Shown: positions 1-6,654 of the stretch, in pieces
Numbering within the stretch: position 1 is the stretch's first letter
How the letters are laid out: every line of letters starts with the position of its first letter
NCBI GenBank assembly: GCA_036564195.1
Contig: DATCLA010000157.1
Coordinates: forward strand, 1 to 8,612
Length of the DNA stretch: 8,612 nucleotides
Source: DATCLA01 sp036564195
GTDB lineage: Bacteria; Bacillota; UBA4882; UBA8346
Direction: 5' to 3'
Notes under the pieces: generated by a model
The model's input: only the letters and a program-made list of their open reading frames with translations
The model's database searches: none
Told to the model about the DNA's origin: nothing
Made by a program: the position numbers and the translations under genes

Positions 1-3000
1 GTTTACCGCTTCTCCGGTTGGGTGGCAACCGAAGGAATTCCGGAAAACAGGTTTGGAGCCTGCTTATGTGTTATGGGAGGATTTGTCCATTCCCAAGAGG
101 TTAAGGGAAGTAGTAATTGGCAACCAGTGGAATTAGTCTTCCGGACTCAGCCCAATCAAACTGAGGTGGTTATCGGAGTTAGGCTGGGCTTTTACGGCTC
201 CACTTCTTACGGTACTGCCTATTTCGATGACTTGACTTTGGAAAAAGTCACTGACCCTAAAGTTATACCAAAACAGTTAGATGACCATTCGCTGAATTTT
301 CAATCGGATTTTACCAAACAAGTCACAATATACCGGCCCAAGAACCTTAAAACACTGGTCACGCAATTGATCGGTTTTTTCGACTATTCATTTTGGACAA
401 TTTTAGGATATCTGCTCCTATTGATGTGGCTACTGGGTAAAAAGAGCCATCTTACCCCTGTAAACATAGAGAAAACCCAGGAGTTTGAAGAACGGCTCTC
501 TCTTTATTTTCTGGCAGCGGCAGTAGTAGCCTTGCTGATTCGGATTCCGCTATTACCCGCTGTTCCGTTTAAAATTGATCTAGGAAACTTTAAAGCTTGG
601 ACCCTCCGGATCGCTGAGACTGGGCCGTTAACGTTTTATGCACCGGATTACTATTGCGATTACCCGCCGTTTTCACTTTATATATTCTGGATCCTTGGCA
701 AGATCGTCAAGCTATTTAATCTGAGTGGTAACGAACTAATCTTTAATAGTATTCTTAAATTACCTTCGTTTATCTGTGATACTGCTACCGCCTGGTTAAT
801 GCTGGCTTTGACCCGAAAGAAAAACCCGGTGTTGGGGTTGATTATTGCTCTGGTTTACCTGTTTCTGCCTCCGGTGATCTATAACTCAGCTTATTGGGGA
901 CAGGTCGATACATACTATGCTTTCATGGTTTTGGCTGCATTTTATCTGCTGGTCAAAAAAAGTTACCCAGAACTGGCCGCTGCCTTGGTGGTAGCGTCGT
1001 TTTTAACCAAAGCACAGACCATCGCCTTTATTCCTCTCTTTTTGCTCTATTTATTCCTCAATTTCCACTGGAAGCGGTGGGTTGGGACTTTCGGAACCGT
1101 TATTGTAACCCTGGTTTTAATTTTGCTTCCGTTTAACCTTAAGCAATCGTTCACTTGGATTATTGACTTATATCGTAAACAGGCCGAACTTTATCCGTAC
1201 GCTTCATTAAACGCTGCCAATTTTCTGGCTTTGTTAAATGGTAATAGCCAGCCGGATACGGTTTTGGTACTTCCCGGGATCAGTTTTCGGGTCATCGGGT
1301 ATCTGCTCTTCTTTGCCTGCACCTTCTGGAGCGGTTACTATTACTGGCGCAAACGGACTTGGGGTGGTTTACTGGTAGCATTTATGTTCATAGCTTTTGC
1401 CTTCTTTATGTTTTTTCCGCGGATGCACGAACGCTATCTATTCCCGGTTTTTGCCTATTTGTTATTGCTGTTTTTGTTATATAAGGATAAAAGACTATAT
1501 TACCTTACTATATTGCTGAGTATCACCAACTTACTGAATATGCATGCGGTTGTTCTCAAATATCAAAATCTACTCAGTGAAGAACTGTTTCAACGGATTA
1601 TCTATATTTTAGCCCTGGTTAACACAGTAATCTTTGTGGTGACTTGGGGAATTTTCCAGTTACAGCTTTCCCCGGAAAAACGGCAGAAAAAGGCAAAGCT
1701 ACGGCTTTATGATACTCTGCTGGGGGAGAATTATTTCAACAAATTGAAATCGGTCCCCTTTGCGCTACAAGGCCGTGATTACCGAGCAATCGCCATTATT
1801 GCCCTATTTTATTGCGCTTTAGTATTTTTCCGTCTGGGTTCCTGGTCGACTCCTAAAACCGGAGTGGACTTAGACAGCCCCCAATCAGCAATTGAAGTGA
1901 TCTTTGACCAACCGACAAATCTAACTACCGTCGCCTGGTATGACGCGGAAGGTACAGGCCAACTGCGGATTGAAAAATATGATAATGGGGCTTGGCAGGA
2001 ACTGGGTCTGTTATCCTGTGAAAATTATTATGTCTTAAAACGGCAGCCGTTGGCAGCAACTTTGGTGGAGCGGCTCCGGTTAACTCCCCAAGCTGCAGCC
2101 GGGCATCTTAAAGAAGTGGCCTTTTTAGACGGAGAACGCTTGATTCCTATAAAGACAGTTAAGCAGTTAGGGCAAAGTACCAGCGTTGCTGCAGCCAAAC
2201 ACCCGCTCTTTGATGAACAGCAGAAAATGATGGAGTTGCCATCCCATTTAAACAGTACTTATTTTGATGAAATCTATCATGGCCGAACCGCCTATGAATT
2301 TGTTAAGCAGTCGGCGGTCTATGAGACCACCCATCCGCCGTTAGGTAAGGATATTCTGGCCGTCGGAGTAGCGCTGTTTGGTATGAATCCTTTCGGAATG
2401 CGGGTTATGCATGCTTTAATCGGAGTCGGTTTTATTATCGCCCTGTTCTTTTTAGGCCGTCAGGTCCTGGCGACTCGGTTTGGAGCTTATGCTACGATGC
2501 TGGCGGGATTTTGGGACTTTATGCCTTTGGTACAGAGCCGTTATTCCACAATTGACACCACCTCAGTGCTTTTTATAACCTTAATGCTAACTTTTACATT
2601 TAAATACCTTCGTGGGCAACTGCAACCGGGCGGCGGGAAAAGTCCGCTGCCGACAATCGCCGCGGTCATCTTCTGTTATGCCTTGGGCGCCAGTGTCAAA
2701 TGGACCGTCCATTATGGCTTTGCCGGAGTAGTGGTTTGTGTAGCGTTATTAAAAATCTGGCAGTACTTGGAGTTAAAAAGGGGCTTAATTGGAGCTGGGG
2801 AAAGTGCTACTGCCACACTAGCGTTTGACGAAAGCGTAACAACCACAGCGGATCCGGTCGTGCCTCAGGAGCGGGAAATGTCCTCAGTTCCAGAAGTCAA
2901 TCCGGTGCGGGGATTGTGGCGGAAGGAAATCGGATTGACCGTATTGCAATGGTTCGGCTTGTTTGTACTGATTGCGCCTTTAACCTATTATCTAACGTAT

Positions 3001-3597
3001 ATTCCTTTCCTCCGCTGTCAGCGGGTGGAGAAAGTGTTTTCTAAAACAGCTTTGATTCAAGTATGGGAGAACCAGAAAGGTATGTTTAATTACCATTCAC
3101 AGCTCACCGCAACTCACCCCTTCGAATCAAACTGGTGGGGCTGGCCGTTTAACTTTAAGCCACTCTGGATTTATTCCGCCAGTTACCCCCGGCCTGGCTT
3201 TAAAGGCACCATCGTGAGTCTGGGCAATCCGGTGATTTGGTATTGGGGTGGGATGGCAATTTTGATCCTACTCTACCAGGTATTGATAAAGCGGAAGTTT
3301 TCATTGCTGCATCTGGTGTTGATCGGGTTTTTTGCTCTATATCTGCCGTGGGTTTTGGTCACTCGGGCGACCTTTATTTATCACTTTTTCCCGGTTTTAC
3401 CACTGTATTATGTGCTGGGTGTAATGGTGCTGGAACCGTTATGGGAGATGAAAAAACCGGGCCGTAAGATTATCTATACCTTGGCTGCTTTGGCAGTAGT
3501 GTTGTGGTTAATTTTTTACCCGGTTATTACCGGATTGGAAGTACCGGAAAGGTATGTCCAGGCGTTACGCTGGTTCCCCAGGGACTGGGTATTCTAA
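1..3597 (+). CDS. Tandem GT-C membrane glycosyltransferase: ALG6/8-like module fused to PMT-like module (5' end outside window)
   Basis: The reading frame is open from base 1, so the start is missing; the GTG at 22 is only the first in-window start codon. Visible residues are numbered from base 1 (1198 aa). Residues 1-83 form a beta-rich module ending in Y-F-D-D-L-T-L-E-K, typical of carbohydrate-binding jelly rolls. About a dozen membrane segments from residue 124 form a first GT-C module, with D193 in KIDLGNF, DYPPF at 220-224, AYWGQVDTYY ending at 306 and RMHERYLFP at 474-482. After a membrane segment (about 594-612), residues 615-720 form a second beta-rich module. A PMT (GT39) module follows, with the family Asp-Glu pair at 756-757 (TYFDEIYH), HPPLGK at 778-783 and HPFES then WWGWP from 1039. 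A hydrophilic loop spans about 921-976. The family uses polyprenyl-phosphate sugars on the outer membrane face. The donor sugar, acceptor and activity of each half are inferred, not shown. It lies 20 bp before the GT2 gene. Confidence 0.88.
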   Translation, partial: VYRFSGWVATEGIPENRFGACLCVMGGFVHSQEVKGSSNWQPVELVFRTQPNQTEVVIGVRLGFYGSTSYGTAYFDDLTLEKVTDPKVIPKQLDDHSLNFQSDFTKQVTIYRPKNLKTLVTQLIGFFDYSFWTILGYLLLLMWLLGKKSHLTPVNIEKTQEFEERLSLYFLAAAVVALLIRIPLLPAVPFKIDLGNFKAWTLRIAETGPLTFYAPDYYCDYPPFSLYIFWILGKIVKLFNLSGNELIFNSILKLPSFICDTATAWLMLALTRKKNPVLGLIIALVYLFLPPVIYNSAYWGQVDTYYAFMVLAAFYLLVKKSYPELAAALVVASFLTKAQTIAFIPLFLLYLFLNFHWKRWVGTFGTVIVTLVLILLPFNLKQSFTWIIDLYRKQAELYPYASLNAANFLALLNGNSQPDTVLVLPGISFRVIGYLLFFACTFWSGYYYWRKRTWGGLLVAFMFIAFAFFMFFPRMHERYLFPVFAYLLLLFLLYKDKRLYYLTILLSITNLLNMHAVVLKYQNLLSEELFQRIIYILALVNTVIFVVTWGIFQLQLSPEKRQKKAKLRLYDTLLGENYFNKLKSVPFALQGRDYRAIAIIALFYCALVFFRLGSWSTPKTGVDLDSPQSAIEVIFDQPTNLTTVAWYDAEGTGQLRIEKYDNGAWQELGLLSCENYYVLKRQPLAATLVERLRLTPQAAAGHLKEVAFLDGERLIPIKTVKQLGQSTSVAAAKHPLFDEQQKMMELPSHLNSTYFDEIYHGRTAYEFVKQSAVYETTHPPLGKDILAVGVALFGMNPFGMRVMHALIGVGFIIALFFLGRQVLATRFGAYATMLAGFWDFMPLVQSRYSTIDTTSVLFITLMLTFTFKYLRGQLQPGGGKSPLPTIAAVIFCYALGASVKWTVHYGFAGVVVCVALLKIWQYLELKRGLIGAGESATATLAFDESVTTTADPVVPQEREMSSVPEVNPVRGLWRKEIGLTVLQWFGLFVLIAPLTYYLTYIPFLRCQRVEKVFSKTALIQVWENQKGMFNYHSQLTATHPFESNWWGWPFNFKPLWIYSASYPRPGFKGTIVSLGNPVIWYWGGMAILILLYQVLIKRKFSLLHLVLIGFFALYLPWVLVTRATFIYHFFPVLPLYYVLGVMVLEPLWEMKKPGRKIIYTLAALAVVLWLIFYPVITGLEVPERYVQALRWFPRDWVF

Positions 3598-3604
3598 CTA
3601 ACCT

Positions 3605-3611
3605 GAGGAGG
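3605..3611 (+). promoter_or_regulatory. Ribosome binding site of the GT2 gene
   Basis: GAGGAGG lies 6 bases before the ATG at 3618. It selects this start over the in-frame GTG at 3504, which would overlap the end of the preceding gene by about 94 bases and add 38 residues unlike the GT2 family. Confidence 0.85.
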
Positions 3612-3617
3612 GCTAAA

Positions 3618-4388
3618 ATGAATAATCTTCAATCCGAAACCACAATTTTAAAAGAGGGAATCAGCCTATTTTTCCCTGCCTACAACGAGGAGGCTAATGT
3701 TGGCGGAACTATTGAAAAAGCGCTGGCAGTTTTGGAACCACTGGGTTGCCGTTATGAAGTAATTATTGTGGATGACGGTAGCAAAGACCGGACTGCCGCA
3801 ATCGTCCGCGAATATGCCGCCAAAAATCCCCAGGTAATTTTGGTGTGTCATGAAAAAAATCGGGGTTACGGCAGCGCGCTTCAGACCGGCTTTCAGAGCT
3901 GCCGTAATGGTTTGATCTTCTTTTCCGATTGCGACCTCCAATTTGACCTTTGCGAATTAAATTCATTAATCGCGGCAATGGAAAAGGACCCAACTATCGA
4001 TGTGGTAATCGGTTACCGGATTAAAAGGGCAGACCCCTTAATCCGCACTCTAAATGCTTTTGGCTGGAAAATGTGGGCCCGGTTCTTATTTGGATTGCAG
4101 GTGCAAGATATCGACTGTGCCTTTAAACTCTTTAAGCGGAATGTGATTGAGCAGATCCGGATTGAGTCTACCGGCGCCCTGATTAACGTGGAAATTCTGG
4201 CGAAGATTAAGCAAATGGGTTATAAAGTTGTGGAGTTAGGCGTGCATCACTACCCCCGGACCGCCGGCACCCAAACGGGCGCCAACTTAAAGGTAATCAT
4301 TAAAGCTTTTTATGAGTCATTTGCCCTTTATAGCAAGATTAAAAACGGCCGGAGAAACACGGAGCCGGGAAAGGGAGCCGTAAACTAA
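3618..4388 (+). CDS. GT2 glycosyltransferase, polyprenyl-phosphate-mannose/glucose synthase-like (DPM1 type)
   Basis: This 256-residue protein begins its GT-A fold at ISLFFPAYNEE (15-25). It shows the nucleotide-binding VDDGS (51-55), NRGYGSALQTG, the metal-binding DxD as D104-C-D106 followed by LQFD, and a C-terminal HHYPR..GTQTGA block typical of dolichol/polyprenyl-phosphate sugar synthases. Enzymes of this type move mannose or glucose from GDP-Man or UDP-Glc to polyprenyl phosphate at the cytoplasmic face. There is no C-terminal membrane or GtrA-like domain, so it resembles the soluble DPM1 form (about 260 aa in human). The DxD middle residue is Cys, where Ala is more usual. It sits between two GT-C genes, and its lipid-linked product is the expected donor for them. 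The donor sugar cannot be told from the sequence. Confidence 0.9.
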   Translation: MNNLQSETTILKEGISLFFPAYNEEANVGGTIEKALAVLEPLGCRYEVIIVDDGSKDRTAAIVREYAAKNPQVILVCHEKNRGYGSALQTGFQSCRNGLIFFSDCDLQFDLCELNSLIAAMEKDPTIDVVIGYRIKRADPLIRTLNAFGWKMWARFLFGLQVQDIDCAFKLFKRNVIEQIRIESTGALINVEILAKIKQMGYKVVELGVHHYPRTAGTQTGANLKVIIKAFYESFALYSKIKNGRRNTEPGKGAVN

Positions 4389-4428
4389 ATTTACTTTGGT
4401 AAAGGACTTAAAATATCTGGGGGTCTAG

Positions 4429-6315
4429 ATGAGAGACTATCTTTTAAAAAAACTGAAAAACAAATTATTATGGGTTTTTTTAGCATTGCTTGCAGTTAAT
4501 CTGCTCTACCTGTGCCGGGCGCCTTTAGTCATTAGCGATCCGTATATAATTGATCAGACCGGTAAACGCAGCCCGATTACACTTCCCTTGATTCAAACGA
4601 TGCCTGCCGGCGCAGAGTTTACGATTACGGGGCGGATTAACTATAATTTCTGGCTTAATTACACCTACGCTTGGATCATTCCGGATGACGGCATTTTAGC
4701 AATCACCATCAATCGGCAGGAAGTAGCTTTATCTAAGATAGAGCAGGCGGCTTTGTTTGATTATACTAACGGCTTTCATTATAATTTTGCGGAATATTTG
4801 CGACCCGGAGTAAATCAGATTGAATTGCGGATCCGCAATAACGGCGGACCGTCCGGTTTAGCCTTTAATCCTTCGGTGCAGGATTGGCGTTGCATCACCG
4901 GGTGCTTGAGTTTATTCCTTCTTTTGCTGGCCCTGATTAACATTTTGTTGTTGGACACAGCAATAAATAAAGAGTTGGTGCTTATTTGGGCCGGTGGTTT
5001 TTTAATCCGGGTGCTTTATTTCCTAATCACCCCCTTCACCATCCGCAGCCACGATGTGGGCGGACATCTCCACTATATTGATTATTTACTGCAAAATCGG
5101 GCCATCCCAGCAATTCATGAAGGCTGGCAAACTTATCAACCTCCTTTATATTATATTCTAGCCGCCTGCTGTTACAAATTGCTTAATCTGGTCGGTATAA
5201 CCCAATCAAATCAGGTGTGGCGGGGGATCCAATTTTTGTCACTGTTGATCTATTCAGGGTTTTTAGCAGTGGTTTGGCAAATTGTCAAGTTTGCGCTGGC
5301 TGCGGCACCGCCAATAATAAAACCGGACAACTGTGGCAGTTCCGGGGAACTTTCGCCTTCAGAAGCAAAGGGACTGGATGATGCCACAGCCAAGTGGGTG
5401 TTTGCTTTAATTACTTTCTGGCCTTCCGGGATTATTCACGCGCTCCGCATCGGTAATGACGTGCTGTTTTATCTCTTTTATGGTTTGGGCTTACTCTATT
5501 TACTTAAATGGCAGGATGATCATACTAAAAACAGTGTTTACACCAGTTTTCTCTTTATAACTTTGGCTTTTGTTACCAAGGCTAATGCCTTGGTGTTATA
5601 TGCGGTGTTTGGTATTGTTTATCTGATTAAGTTTTTTCAAACTACCGCGAAACGAAAGTATCTGGGAGTCACTGCTGTCCTGGTAGTCTTATTTGGCTTA
5701 GGTTTTGGAGTTACCTTCGGCCGGATGGTAGAACAGAAGTTAAACGGTTCTAAAGATCATTTCATAGTGGCTAATGCCAGCCAGCTGCAAGGGGTAGAGG
5801 TTGGTAATACCCCCCGGAACTATCTTAGTTTTGATTTAGTCTCCTTTATTACTGAACCTTATGTTAATCCTTTTGCGGACCAAGGCGGCCGGCAGTATTT
5901 TTGGAATTACTTATTAAAAACCTGTCTGGTCGGGGAGTTTACATTTCCAGCCCCGGTACACCGTGTTTTAACGCTGGCGCTGAGCATCGTTTTCCTGCTC
6001 ATGCTACTCTATCTGCTGGCAACGTTGATATTATTTGGCGGTTATTTCCAAAATCAACTAGTCTTAGCTTTGAATGGCCTGGCCCTATTAATTGCAGCGA
6101 TCGCTTTCCGGGTTTCGATCCCGGCGGCCTGCAGTAATGATTTCCGTTATATATTACCGGTTTTAATCTCATTTGGTTGCTTTTATGGCTTAGGGGTCCG
6201 GTGCTGGCGCCAGGAAAAAAGGCTTTGGGTTGCCAGATTGGGCTCGGGGTTGGCAATGGTTTTAATCATGGTAAGTATTGGGTTTTTTATTGCTTTAGCC
6301 TATAATCAGACTTGA
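4429..6315 (+). CDS. GT-C family integral membrane glycosyltransferase with N-terminal extracytoplasmic beta domain
   Basis: This 628-residue protein is not assigned to a named enzyme. One membrane segment (about 12-29) is followed by a beta-rich region (about 36-150) that reads like a sugar-binding sandwich, containing FTITGRINYNFW and a later LRPGVNQIELRIRNNG. A polytopic GT-C core comes next. D209 in RSHDVGGHLHY is the likely catalytic acid in the first outer loop, followed by YQPPLYY (236-242) and a later RIGND motif, as in PMT- and ArnT-like enzymes. A hydrophilic loop of about 30 residues (near 290-320) looks like a variable insert. An in-frame TAG directly precedes the ATG, which fixes the start. 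The ribosome site is weak and close (GGGGGT, 4419-4424). It lies 40 bp after the GT2 gene and is probably co-transcribed. It likely uses a polyprenyl-phosphate sugar outside the membrane; acceptor and sugar are unknown. Confidence 0.82.
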   Translation: MRDYLLKKLKNKLLWVFLALLAVNLLYLCRAPLVISDPYIIDQTGKRSPITLPLIQTMPAGAEFTITGRINYNFWLNYTYAWIIPDDGILAITINRQEVALSKIEQAALFDYTNGFHYNFAEYLRPGVNQIELRIRNNGGPSGLAFNPSVQDWRCITGCLSLFLLLLALINILLLDTAINKELVLIWAGGFLIRVLYFLITPFTIRSHDVGGHLHYIDYLLQNRAIPAIHEGWQTYQPPLYYILAACCYKLLNLVGITQSNQVWRGIQFLSLLIYSGFLAVVWQIVKFALAAAPPIIKPDNCGSSGELSPSEAKGLDDATAKWVFALITFWPSGIIHALRIGNDVLFYLFYGLGLLYLLKWQDDHTKNSVYTSFLFITLAFVTKANALVLYAVFGIVYLIKFFQTTAKRKYLGVTAVLVVLFGLGFGVTFGRMVEQKLNGSKDHFIVANASQLQGVEVGNTPRNYLSFDLVSFITEPYVNPFADQGGRQYFWNYLLKTCLVGEFTFPAPVHRVLTLALSIVFLLMLLYLLATLILFGGYFQNQLVLALNGLALLIAAIAFRVSIPAACSNDFRYILPVLISFGCFYGLGVRCWRQEKRLWVARLGSGLAMVLIMVSIGFFIALAYNQT

Positions 6316-6500
6316 AGGAGTTTATTTCTTAAAAAAATAGCATTTAAAGTTAGCAATAATTTAAGCGGTTTCATAATTACCTTCAGTTAGATTTTAGCAT
6401 AATATGTAGTGTTTGGCTCAGAATAGTATTTCTATAGCTCGTATTAAACTGAAAAATTTTAAAATTAGGCCACCGGAGTTAAAAAATAACCGGTAACCGA
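6316..6500. other. AT-rich intergenic gap between the glycosylation genes and the rpsB promoter
   Basis: I find no credible gene here on either strand. No GC-rich hairpin with a T run closes the glycosyltransferase operon, so its end is unclear. ACCGG (6472-6476) and CCGGT (6490-6494) can pair around an A-rich loop, but no T run follows. The A/T-rich tracts at 6448-6489 could act as an upstream (UP) element for the rpsB promoter, though they lie slightly far upstream. A CATAAT at 6398-6403 has no good -35 partner. Confidence 0.5.
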
Positions 6501-6524
6501 AAGTTTCTCTTGTCAGAGAAACTT
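6501..6524. repeat. Perfect inverted repeat overlapping the rpsB -35 box
   Basis: The arms AAGTTTCTCT (6501-6510) and AGAGAAACTT (6515-6524) are exact reverse complements around TGTC. The centre is the -35 hexamer TTGTCA. No T run follows on either strand, so it is not a standard terminator. Its size and position fit a dimeric repressor operator, but no regulator is identified. Confidence 0.7.
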
Positions 6525-6538
6525 AAGAATGGTATACT
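6510..6538 (+). promoter_or_regulatory. Sigma-A promoter of rpsB
   Basis: The -35 TTGTCA (6510-6515, 5 of 6 consensus) and -10 TATACT (6533-6538, 5 of 6) are separated by 17 bp. TGG directly before the -10 supplies an extended -10 TGn motif. The start point should lie near 6545-6547, probably at a G, giving a leader of about 110 nt before rpsB. Confidence 0.85.
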
Positions 6539-6545
6539 AATTTCC

Positions 6546-6654
6546 GGTGTGAACTACACACGCTTTTTGATTTTGGATTTTGTGTCCCCCGACGGGATGG
6601 ATTCAAAAGATGAGAGAAGCGGCGGAAAAACAAATTTGAAAGGAGGTGGCGAAT
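6546..6654 (+). promoter_or_regulatory. rpsB mRNA leader with small hairpins
   Basis: Just after the predicted start point, GTGTG (6547-6551) pairs with CACAC (6557-6561) around AACTA, and GCTTTTTG follows. A second possible hairpin joins TTTTG (6578-6582) with CAAAA (6604-6608), enclosing TCCC/GGGA (6585-6588 and 6594-6597). I recognise no known riboswitch or ribosomal-protein leader motif. The structures are small and a regulatory role is inference. Confidence 0.4.
6641..6648 (+). promoter_or_regulatory. rpsB ribosome binding site, decides the GTG start
   Basis: AGGAGGTG gives eight nucleotides of potential 16S rRNA pairing. The in-frame GTG at 6646 lies inside this site and cannot be its start. 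The GTG at 6655 is 8 bases past AGGAGG and yields the conserved S2 N-terminus. The ATG at 6670 would cut conserved residues off. Confidence 0.88.

Noticed and set aside
3504..3617. Longer N-terminus for the GT2 gene from the GTG at 3504
   Set aside because: It overlaps the end of the preceding gene in another frame and has no family similarity, while the ATG at 3618 has a strong ribosome binding site at the right distance.
4390..4403. TTTAC/GTAAA hairpin between the GT2 gene and the next GT-C gene
   Set aside because: The stem is five mostly A-T pairs with no T run, too weak to call a terminator or regulator.
6646..6654. GTG at 6646 as the rpsB start
   Set aside because: This codon is part of the AGGAGGTG ribosome site; the GTG at 6655 is correctly spaced and gives the usual S2 N-terminus.
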